Source: Spirochaetaceae bacterium
GTDB taxonomy: Bacteria; Spirochaetota; Spirochaetia; Treponematales; Breznakiellaceae
Direction: 5' to 3'
DNA: 23,311 nt
Assembly: GCA_031265025.1 (NCBI GenBank)
Contig: JAISDF010000179.1
Coordinates: forward strand, 1 to 23,311
Under the pieces are notes generated by a model. That model ran no database searches. It saw only the letters and a program-made list of their open reading frames with translations, and was not told the DNA's origin. The translations under genes and the position numbers were made by a program. This document shows positions 6,390 to 12,944 of this stretch, piece after piece; position 1 is the first letter of the stretch, and each line of letters starts with the position of its first letter.

Positions 6390-7928
6390 TCAGGCTTCGG
6401 GATTCATGGTCATGGAAATGGCTGTCTCGTGGAGTTCCTGTATGCCCCTGGTGCTCAGGCGTACCCGCACCAGGGTCAGCTCGGCCGGCGGCGGACTTTG
6501 ATTTGATTCGGGTCTGCCGCCTTCCCCCCAGTTTACCCGGTACACGTTGCGTTCGGAGCCGGACCTGAGTTCCAGCAGTTCCGTATCGCCGAGCATGAAG
6601 AAGGCGTAGCGTCCCCTTTGGACCGAACCCCCGGAATCAAGACTGTAGTTTCCTGTGTTGTCAAAGGTCATTTTGCCTATATAGCCGGAATACACCGAAT
6701 CAATGTACGGATACGGTTCAGGGGAGTCCTGTTCGCGCCGCGATCCCGCTGTTCCGGCCTTTCTGTAGGAACCGTTCCAGGGATCGCTGACCCCTATCTT
6801 GATTCGCACGTCTTCGACCACCCTGAGCCGTATGCCTTCCAGGGATTCAAGTTCAAGCTCCAGAAAACGGGTCAGGGTAACTACCGAAACATTCTGGCTT
6901 GAAATGTACAGGCCGTAGCGGGTGGGGCTTGAGGTACGCCAGGAAAAAACCTGCTGTATCTGGTCGCCGAAAAATATTATTTCCCTGTTTTCAGGATCAA
7001 AAAAAATATACTGCTTCTGGTCCAGGGTTCCGTCGCTGTTTACATAATACCACAGGCCGTCAATGAACTCTTCAAATTTGGACGCCGATCCGGAGAGCAG
7101 TTCCCTGAGCAGGCGCTGTTCTATCTGCGCGCCGGGAATGCGCACCGTGCGCCGCGATTCGTAAAGGCCGCTTTCCCGGTTATAGGCATAGACGGTTTCT
7201 ATCTGGTCCATCAGGTTTTGGGAATCAAGGTCCCTGCCGTGGGCGGCTATGGTAAAGGGTTCGCCCCGGGTATAGCCAAGCTGGTAGGCGGTGGTCCGTT
7301 CAAGTTCCCGTATGCTGATGGAACCGTCCACCCGCAGTTCCGCTATTTTGAGGAAGGGCGCCTCGGGGGTATTGTCCCTGCCGCTCCGGGGCATGACGGT
7401 TTTTTTCTGCAAAACCGTAAGGGTCTGTTCTCCGGCGTTGTTCATGCCCATGACGACAAGGCATATACTGCGGTCGCCTATCATATCGACGGTGTAAAGA
7501 TTCAGCGTGCCCTGCCGGGTGAGGGGCGTGGAAAAATCCCATACCCGCCGGTATCCTCCCAGATCATCGTCAAAATCCACATAGGCTATGTAGACGGGGC
7601 CGTCAATTTCGCTGGATTTGCGGTAGGCCACAATCTGCTCGTCCAGGGGGTCGCCGTCAAAATTCTGGGTAAGCACCGAAACAAGGCTTTCCCCTTCTTT
7701 AAGGGCGATTTTGGCGCTTATATCATCCTCATAGGCCATGCGTTCCGCGTCGCCGCCGGGATATGTCTCGCCGGACGCGGGCGCCAGGGGCACAATCACC
7801 CGGCTCTGGCGCGCTTCGGTTTCTTTTTTCGTGAAAGGCAGGCGGGGAAAAACGAGAAGGCCTACGATACAGAGGAACGTCAGGATGAACGCGGTGAAGG
7901 TAAGGATTCTGGATGTTTTGGTGATCAT
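6390..7928 (-). CDS. Membrane-anchored pallilysin-related protein (tentative)
   Basis: This 512-residue protein has a single N-terminal hydrophobic segment (about residues 8-28), with no lipobox and no clear cleavage site, so it is probably anchored and faces the periplasm. Residues about 90-190 contain repeats such as NFDGDPLDEQIVAYRK and VDMIGDRSICLVVMG, which resemble FG-GAP/integrin-like repeats. The last 150 residues form short strands (GYIGKMTFDNTGNYSLDS, GRYAFFMLGDTELLEL) that could be a lipocalin-like barrel. It is third in an operon after the VWA and DHH genes and overlaps the DHH stop by four bases (ATGA). In T. pallidum the gene near the VWA protein TP0750 is pallilysin TP0751 (from memory). 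The zinc-protease HExxH motif reported for pallilysin is absent here. The family call rests mostly on context. Confidence 0.55.
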   Translation of the reverse strand: MITKTSRILTFTAFILTFLCIVGLLVFPRLPFTKKETEARQSRVIVPLAPASGETYPGGDAERMAYEDDISAKIALKEGESLVSVLTQNFDGDPLDEQIVAYRKSSEIDGPVYIAYVDFDDDLGGYRRVWDFSTPLTRQGTLNLYTVDMIGDRSICLVVMGMNNAGEQTLTVLQKKTVMPRSGRDNTPEAPFLKIAELRVDGSISIRELERTTAYQLGYTRGEPFTIAAHGRDLDSQNLMDQIETVYAYNRESGLYESRRTVRIPGAQIEQRLLRELLSGSASKFEEFIDGLWYYVNSDGTLDQKQYIFFDPENREIIFFGDQIQQVFSWRTSSPTRYGLYISSQNVSVVTLTRFLELELESLEGIRLRVVEDVRIKIGVSDPWNGSYRKAGTAGSRREQDSPEPYPYIDSVYSGYIGKMTFDNTGNYSLDSGGSVQRGRYAFFMLGDTELLELRSGSERNVYRVNWGEGGRPESNQSPPPAELTLVRVRLSTRGIQELHETAISMTMNPEA

Positions 7929-8908
7929 AGTTTGCTCAGGGTAATTTCGACCATGCTCAGTACCTGCGCGAGAGTCTCTTCGATGCCCAGCTTGCTCTTG
8001 AATCCCGCCGCCGTGGCATGGCCGCCGCCGTTAAAGGTTTGCGCGATTTTTGACACATTTATCTGTCCTTTTGAACGGAGGGAACAGCGCACCAGCCCCG
8101 CCTCGTTTTCCTTTATCAAAAGGGAAATCATGACTTCCCGGCTCCGCAGGGGGAGGTTGATGAAATTTTCGGCGTCCTCAAAACTCGCGCCGGTAGAACT
8201 GAGGTCCTCCTTGCGGAGTATCTGCACGGCTACGCGGCCCCCGCCGTGAAACGTCAGTGTGGAAAGCACCTGCTTTTGCAGCAGCAGCGCCCCGGCGGAA
8301 GCGCTCTCGAACAGGGCCTGGTAGGTGTCGTAGGCTTTTGCCCCGGCCTTTATAAGCTGGGCCGCGGCAAGAAAGGTGGATTCGGAAGTTTTCATGTACG
8401 CGAAGGACCCGGTATCGTACACTATGCCGGCAAAGGCCGCCGCCGCGGCCTCCCTGTCCGGGCTGACACGCAGCCGGTTGCCTATCTGGAGTATCATCTC
8501 CGATGTTGACGCGGCCGTGGAATCCACATAGCCGTCCAGGGATGACAGGGGATTGAGTTCATGATGGTCGATTATGAGAACGCCTTGCGCGCGGGGGAGC
8601 GCTTCTTCGGCTAATTTTCCTATATTGTATTCGTCGGAAGTGTCAAGCATGATAAAAGCCGATTCACCGGCAAAGGCGGCGTGTTTTTCCTTGTCCCACA
8701 CCTCTATGGTGTTCCGCGGGGCAAGCATAAACAGAAAGCGGTCGGAAACAGGAAGGTCATGGATGATTCTTACTATCTTCCCTTTCTTTTCCAGAATGTT
8801 TTTAAGCAGAAGCTCCGCGCCTATACCATCAGCGTCAGCTCCGTCGTGGGTAGTCAGCAAAAAGGAGCTGTGTTTCTGTATAAAATCCAGGGCCTTCCGC
8901 ATCATCAC
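7925..8908 (-). CDS. DHH/DHHA1 phosphoesterase, NrnA-like
   Basis: Proteins of this family degrade short oligoribonucleotides (nanoRNAs) and, in some bacteria, 3'-phosphoadenosine phosphate or cyclic dinucleotides, using two manganese ions in the cytoplasm. The 327 residues match the usual length. Motifs in order: the first metal motif HDGADADGIG (21-30), LDTSD (D89), DHH (114-116), YDTGSF (164-169), and the DHHA1 substrate motif FNGGGHATAAGF (292-303). The N-terminus reads GTG-ATG-ATG, so the true start could be 8908, 8905 or 8902; there is no strong ribosome binding site. The gene lies 18 bases after the VWA gene and overlaps the next gene. There is no membrane or PAS domain, so it is not GdpP. 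Substrate choice between nanoRNA, pAp and c-di-AMP cannot be made from sequence alone. Confidence 0.9.
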   Translation of the reverse strand: MMMRKALDFIQKHSSFLLTTHDGADADGIGAELLLKNILEKKGKIVRIIHDLPVSDRFLFMLAPRNTIEVWDKEKHAAFAGESAFIMLDTSDEYNIGKLAEEALPRAQGVLIIDHHELNPLSSLDGYVDSTAASTSEMILQIGNRLRVSPDREAAAAAFAGIVYDTGSFAYMKTSESTFLAAAQLIKAGAKAYDTYQALFESASAGALLLQKQVLSTLTFHGGGRVAVQILRKEDLSSTGASFEDAENFINLPLRSREVMISLLIKENEAGLVRCSLRSKGQINVSKIAQTFNGGGHATAAGFKSKLGIEETLAQVLSMVEITLSKL

Positions 8909-8926
8909 TCAAAAGTATAGATAAAA

Positions 8927-9475
8927 CTAGCGATTCATGTAAGATGCCGCCGCGCTTCCCGCGCGGGAATCCACCCCCAGTCCTATGGTGATTATCTTCC
9001 ATCCCGGAAAATTATCGGTCTTTGAATACCTGAGCAGTTCGGCCACGTCGCTTTCCTGGGAAACTCCCATGCCCGCGCCTCCGATGAGAAGGGTATAGGC
9101 GATGCGCCGCTCCGCGTCGCGCCGGGCCGCGTCCCTGAGGGCCGCCGCGTAGTTCACCGTTCCCCTGCCGCCGGATATATTCCGTACCAGATTTTTTGCC
9201 TCGGTTTTCTGGTCCTCGCCGGAAATAGTTCTGTTAAAGAGAATTTCCGGCCTTTCCCGTGCGGAACACAGTACAAGGCGGTCCCCGTCCTGCAGAATCC
9301 GGTCTATCAAGGTCAGGCAAAGCCATGTTATTGCCTCGGTCCTGTTTGCGCTGTTCATGGTTGAATCATCAAAAATGACATATACGTCAAGTCCCCGGCT
9401 TCTCTGGTCCGCCGCGAAAACAGGGAGGGCACAGAACAAAACTGACAAAAAAAGTATGCGTTTTCCAAATGTCAT
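8927..9475 (-). CDS. Secreted VWA-domain protein (TP0750-like)
   Basis: The likely start is ATG 9475 (MTFGKR), preceded by GGGGA at a good distance. ATG 9487 is possible, while the longer frame to 9577 adds a polar stretch ahead of the signal peptide. This gives 182 residues. The signal peptide (ILFLSVLFCALPVFA) is probably cleaved before ADQ. The rest is a von Willebrand factor A fold: LDVYVIFDDSTM (residues 29-40), a central hydrophobic strand RLVLCSA, the Gly-rich GGRGTVNYAAALRDAARR, and the late strands YTLLIGG and KIITIGLGV. The metal motif is incomplete (D36-x-S38-x-M40 instead of D-x-S-x-S), so metal binding may be weak. It leads a three-gene operon with the DHH protein and the pallilysin-position protein. 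The T. pallidum counterpart has been described as a protease; nothing visible here confirms that. Confidence 0.75.
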   Translation of the reverse strand: MTFGKRILFLSVLFCALPVFAADQRSRGLDVYVIFDDSTMNSANRTEAITWLCLTLIDRILQDGDRLVLCSARERPEILFNRTISGEDQKTEAKNLVRNISGGRGTVNYAAALRDAARRDAERRIAYTLLIGGAGMGVSQESDVAELLRYSKTDNFPGWKIITIGLGVDSRAGSAAASYMNR

Positions 9476-9493
9476 TACGTTCCCCATACCTGT

Positions 9494-9523
9494 AGTGTAC
9501 CATATTTTTTGAAAGAAAGGCAA
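9494..9523 (-). promoter_or_regulatory. Possible promoter of the VWA operon
   Basis: On the minus strand, TTGCCT (9518-9523) and TACACT (9494-9499) are 18 bases apart. Transcription would begin near 9487, giving a very short leader that contains the GGGGA site used for the ATG at 9475. The match is only moderate. Confidence 0.35.
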
Positions 9524-9654
9524 TTGAAACTGTTGAAAACCGGTTTTCCGCGCCGGTTTCGGCCTTTTACCGGGCAAAACCCCCGTAAGATCGGAATTTC
9601 CCCCGATTGTTTGTTAAATATTTCCGTTCTTAGCCCTCAAAATGAAAAAAGGGC

Positions 9655-9684
9655 TTTACATTTAATTCAAAATATTGATATGAT
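9655..9684 (+). promoter_or_regulatory. Sigma-70-type promoter of cfpA
   Basis: TTTACA (9655-9660) and TATGAT (9679-9684) are separated by 18 AT-rich bases. The start codon lies 60 bases downstream with a good AAGGAG site. A short inverted repeat (AGCCCT 9632-9637, AGGGCT 9650-9655) reaches the -35 box. The 268 bases between the VWA and cfpA genes hold these divergent promoters and the palindrome below, and no further gene that I can see. Confidence 0.6.
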
Positions 9685-9692
9685 AGAAAGGA

Positions 9693-9709
9693 ATTGTTAG
9701 AATAACAAT
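9693..9709 (+). promoter_or_regulatory. Perfect palindrome at the presumed cfpA mRNA 5' end
   Basis: ATTGTTA (9693-9699), GAA, TAACAAT (9703-9709) is a perfect inverted repeat with 7-bp arms. It begins eight bases after the -10 box, roughly +2 to +18 of the transcript. It could be an operator for a dimeric repressor or a 5' hairpin stabilising an abundant mRNA. Confidence 0.5.
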
Positions 9710-9743
9710 CAGAGGAACAAAATAATTTTTAAGGAGTCAGGAT

Positions 9744-11807
9744 ATGGGAGCCATCGACCTGCCCAAGAGCCCGAATGTTTTTCATCCCGAAAAACCCAGT
9801 GCTGTAGGTTCGCGGAATTCGCTAGCCCAGGAATACCGGGATCAGCAGAAGGAAGTTAACCAGCTTCTCGAGGAAGAAACCAACAAGGTTCTTCACCACC
9901 TTATCTCTCGCCTGCCCAAAGACGCTTTAGAACGTCTTGACATAATGGGCGGCGTCAAAGAGAAGCTGTATAACTATTTTAACCAGAATTACCAGAACAT
10001 GTTCAACCGTTACATTGTAACGACTGAAGACGAAATGGTAAAAAAGGTCCGCAATTTTATAGACGGCGAAGAAACCAAGGTTCTTGCCCGCTATAACCCC
10101 AAAGAGGTGGCGGACCTCCTTGATCAGGTAGGCGGCGCTGACAAGTTCAACACCGGCGAAATCGAAAAATCAATGGTCAACATGTACGGCCACCTGCAGG
10201 GACATATCCAGCGCGGCGTCAATGACCTTGAAAACCTGACCAACAGCCTGCTCAGGCAGAAGACCGATACGGGCGCCTTTATCCGGGGCGAAAACGCCTA
10301 TTCAATCGTCAAGTGCGCCTTCAAAGATAACCTTATAAAGCCCAAGACCGTAACGGATGTCAAACTTTCGGTAAACATCCTTGATTCGGAGCTTATCAGC
10401 CCGATTTTCCACTATCAGTCCACCGTGGCTTTCCTTATTAAGGACCTCCTTTCCAAATTCATCATTGACAGCCTGGACAAGGAAATCGAAAAACTCAAGG
10501 ACCAGAGGATTGACCAGGGGCTTGAGGAACTCTCCGACAGCGAAATCATCTTCAAGAAGATGAACAAAATCGAAGATTACACCGATGACAAACTTGATGA
10601 TCCCAAATCCAAGCGTTACAACGTACTGGCCAAGAGTCTCATGGACAAGATTCAGGACCTCAGGGCCGAAATTGATCCTGAAAACTTTGATCAGCTTAAC
10701 GTGCGGGAAAACCTCAAGAAGATCGTGGATATGGAAAACATCCGTAACCGGGGTTTCAATACCGCCATTAACTCAATTACCTCCATCCTGGATACCTCCA
10801 AGATGGGCTACCAGTACATTGAGAACCTCAAGAACGCCCGCGAACTCGTGATCCGGGAATATGAGGATACCGATCCGGCCAACCTCCCCGACGAGCGCTA
10901 TTCCATTACCATGCGCTATTTTGACAATGCCCAGCTTATTGAAGACCGCAAGGCCTACGATGTGCAGATGAGGAGCTTTGAGATCGAAGTAGGCCACCTC
11001 TGGGATATCCTGGAAGTGATCTATGAGAATTCCAAGCCCTTCTTTGGCGTTACCGATTTCAAAGACCTGGCCGACAAGAACAAAAAACGGATACGCAAGG
11101 AGATCAAGGAAAAGAGCGGCGAGCCCATGTACGAGGCTATCGACAAGGCCTGGGACGAGATTTCCTTTGTAAAATCCAAGGATACCGAAGTTGAACGCAT
11201 GAACCGGACCTATCTGTACGAAAAAGACAGGATACGGCACCGCATCGTGCTCATGCGCGACAGAATGAAGAAAATGTACGACTACAAGTACCCCATCGAA
11301 AGACGGGTTATGGAAGACCGGCTTGCCTTCCTTGAGAAGGAATACTACCGGTTTGATTACATGATCAATCCCTATCATATCCAGCCCGGCCTCCTCCTTG
11401 ATGTGGATATCACCTCCATCAAGCGGAAGAAGGCCACTCTGGACGCCATGGCAAACGTGCTCAATGAGTTCCTCCACGGCGTGTCCAAGGGATTCCAGGA
11501 TGCCGCGTTTGCGTCCTTCAGCCGCCGCCGTTCCACGGTACGGCAGGACATTAACCAGTCCTTTGTCGACGTTCCCGAAGAGGGCGCGGCTGGCGAAGGC
11601 GGGCAGGCTTACCTCGACATGCTCAATTCCGGCGCGCCGGCAAGCGCGAGCGCTCCGGCACTGGAAGCTCCCGCCAAAAGCGGCAGGGTAAAGGCCGGCG
11701 TGGTTGACGCCAAACCCGGCAGGGGCCGGAAAGCCGGCGCCAAGTCCGGCAGGGGCCGGAAGGCCGGTTCAGGACGCCGCGGTGGCGGCGCTCTCAGGGA
11801 AATCTAA
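9744..11807 (+). CDS. cfpA: Cytoplasmic filament protein A
   Basis: CfpA is the subunit of the ribbon of filaments that runs under the cytoplasmic membrane along the treponemal cell, beneath the flagella; in T. denticola its loss disturbs chromosome segregation and division. The start is ATG 9744, eight bases behind AAGGAG, beginning MGAIDLPKSPNVFHPEKPS. At 687 residues it is close to the family size. There is no signal peptide or membrane segment. Most of the sequence is charged and helix-forming, as expected of a coiled-coil polymer (QEYRDQQKEVNQLLEEETNK; DSLDKEIEKLKDQRIDQGLE). From about residue 610 the character changes to Ala/Pro-rich and then a strongly basic tail with two copies of SGRGRKAGA-type sequence ending GSGRRGGGALREI. 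It is first in an operon with the HPr-like and PPDK-like genes, behind its own promoter and before an internal terminator. Confidence 0.93.
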   Translation: MGAIDLPKSPNVFHPEKPSAVGSRNSLAQEYRDQQKEVNQLLEEETNKVLHHLISRLPKDALERLDIMGGVKEKLYNYFNQNYQNMFNRYIVTTEDEMVKKVRNFIDGEETKVLARYNPKEVADLLDQVGGADKFNTGEIEKSMVNMYGHLQGHIQRGVNDLENLTNSLLRQKTDTGAFIRGENAYSIVKCAFKDNLIKPKTVTDVKLSVNILDSELISPIFHYQSTVAFLIKDLLSKFIIDSLDKEIEKLKDQRIDQGLEELSDSEIIFKKMNKIEDYTDDKLDDPKSKRYNVLAKSLMDKIQDLRAEIDPENFDQLNVRENLKKIVDMENIRNRGFNTAINSITSILDTSKMGYQYIENLKNARELVIREYEDTDPANLPDERYSITMRYFDNAQLIEDRKAYDVQMRSFEIEVGHLWDILEVIYENSKPFFGVTDFKDLADKNKKRIRKEIKEKSGEPMYEAIDKAWDEISFVKSKDTEVERMNRTYLYEKDRIRHRIVLMRDRMKKMYDYKYPIERRVMEDRLAFLEKEYYRFDYMINPYHIQPGLLLDVDITSIKRKKATLDAMANVLNEFLHGVSKGFQDAAFASFSRRRSTVRQDINQSFVDVPEEGAAGEGGQAYLDMLNSGAPASASAPALEAPAKSGRVKAGVVDAKPGRGRKAGAKSGRGRKAGSGRRGGGALREI
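11716..11767 (+). repeat. 30-bp-period repeat encoding the basic tail of CfpA
   Basis: Two 22-base blocks (11716-11737 and 11746-11767), beginning CCGGCAGGGGCCGGAA, differ at one position and are spaced 30 bases apart. They encode the paired GRGRKAG motifs of the CfpA tail. This indicates a recent in-frame duplication. Confidence 0.8.
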
Positions 11808-11825
11808 CTATCGGTTGACGAACCG

Positions 11826-11855
11826 AAACGCCCCCGATAGACGGGGGCGTTTTTT
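11826..11855 (+). terminator. Rho-independent terminator inside the cfpA operon
   Basis: AAACGCCCCCG (11826-11836), the loop ATAGA and CGGGGGCGTTT (11842-11852) make an 11-bp stem running into a T-tract to 11855. A smaller hairpin, TCGGTT/AACCGA (11811-11816 and 11821-11826), precedes it directly after the cfpA stop. The next gene has a strong AGGAGG three bases after the T-tract, so partial read-through probably sets a high filament to low downstream-protein ratio. Confidence 0.9.
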
Positions 11856-11873
11856 CTAGGAGGGCAAGAATTT

Positions 11874-12932
11874 ATGGCTAATGACGGAACGAATCTTGAG
11901 ATTCTCTCCACCCGTTCTGGTTTTAATTCGGCTGTCAGACAGATCAAAAAAACTATAGGCGTGGTGGATGCCATCGGAAATACCAAAAACCTTGGCGATA
12001 CTTTATTTGAACTGGGTGATGAGGATCTTTTAGGCGAAAGAGCGGCTCTGCTTTTACGCATGATTCTGGTAGATAAAATGGGTTACAAGACGGTTTCTTC
12101 CAACCTTAAATCCGTGGTCGCCGAACCTTCGGCATTGGCCGGGGAATTTTCCAAATGGAAGGGCGTTGATCTTATTGTGGCGTACCATCATCCCGAAATG
12201 GGACTTTTGGTTGCCAATCCGAAAAACGCCGAGGAACTGTCCGGCCTTGGACAGCTCCGCAAACGGGAACTTCTTGTGGTATACGCCGGAAAAGGCGGCG
12301 CCCCGGCCGACGAAGCCTGTACCAAGGCCGCCGAAATCGCGGCAAGCCTCTTTGAGGGCGCGAAGATAAAGGCTCCCCCGGCGCTGCTGCGGGGAAATTT
12401 CGCGGCCGGAAAGCTCAAGAAGGCAAAAGAGGTCAAAGAGACCCCCAAACGGGGACGCAAAGCCGTAAAGGCCCCCAAAGCCCCGGCGCGGGGCAAGGCA
12501 CGGGGACGTCCCCATGTTCCATCTCCGGCGCCTGAGGCCCAGCGCGTCGCCGCCCCTGTGGTAACCGCTTCGGCGCCGCCGGTAACGGCTCCCAAGGGCC
12601 CGGTCAAGATGACCCCCCGTTATGCCGTGGTGGTGCAGAACGAACTCTTCCATAACGGGAATGTGGAAGCCTGGAAGCGCATTGTGGCAAGTTATAAAGC
12701 AAAATATCCTCAGCTTGAAGTGTTCATCTACTATGACGGGGAGCGTATCCTCGATATTAACTCTCTCTTTAAATGGGGTAAGGTCAAACACGGCAGCGCC
12801 ATAGAATTTGCCGTGGCCGGAAGCGACATTAAGGATGTGGCCAAACTGCAGCGTTATCTTGCCCAGGGGGCAAGCCATATGTTTGAGGCCTTCCTTCACG
12901 GGCCGGTAAACAACGTATTAAAGCTCTTCTAA
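11874..12932 (+). CDS. Unknown protein with basic linker and C-terminal HPr-like domain
   Basis: This 352-residue protein starts at ATG 11874, ten bases after AGGAGG. It has three parts. Residues 1-175 form a globular region (LLGERAALLLRMILVDKMGY; WKGVDLIVAYHHPEMGLL; KRELLVVYAGKGG) that I do not recognise. Residues 180-245 are a Lys/Arg/Pro/Ala linker containing KRGRKAVKAPKAPARGKARGRP with an AT-hook-like RGRP. Residues 249-332 can be aligned by eye to HPr of the phosphotransferase system: RYAVVVQNELFHNG for the strand and active-site loop, YYDGERILDINSLFKWGKV for the regulatory-site region, and HGSAIEFAVAGSDIKDVAKL for the last strand and helix. Canonical NELGLHARPA is NELFHNGNVEA here, so the histidine (H260) is one place early, Asn261 occupies the catalytic position and Arg-Pro is missing. 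It lies 12 bases before the PPDK-like gene, a potential phosphodonor. Its position matches TP0747 (from memory). Confidence 0.7.
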   Translation: MANDGTNLEILSTRSGFNSAVRQIKKTIGVVDAIGNTKNLGDTLFELGDEDLLGERAALLLRMILVDKMGYKTVSSNLKSVVAEPSALAGEFSKWKGVDLIVAYHHPEMGLLVANPKNAEELSGLGQLRKRELLVVYAGKGGAPADEACTKAAEIAASLFEGAKIKAPPALLRGNFAAGKLKKAKEVKETPKRGRKAVKAPKAPARGKARGRPHVPSPAPEAQRVAAPVVTASAPPVTAPKGPVKMTPRYAVVVQNELFHNGNVEAWKRIVASYKAKYPQLEVFIYYDGERILDINSLFKWGKVKHGSAIEFAVAGSDIKDVAKLQRYLAQGASHMFEAFLHGPVNNVLKLF

Positions 12933-12944
12933 AGGACAGTAAAT

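Noticed and set aside
7218..8249. Plus-strand open frame of 343 codons spanning the pallilysin-position and DHH genes
   Set aside because: It crosses the junction of two minus-strand genes, one with clear DHH motifs, and resembles no family.
10773..11477. Minus-strand open frame of 234 codons inside cfpA
   Set aside because: It is a shadow of the cfpA coding frame, with no ribosome binding site or family resemblance.
12054..12899. Minus-strand open frame of 281 codons opposite the HPr-like gene
   Set aside because: It lies wholly opposite a gene with a good start site and domain match. Its composition is what a GC-rich antisense frame gives.
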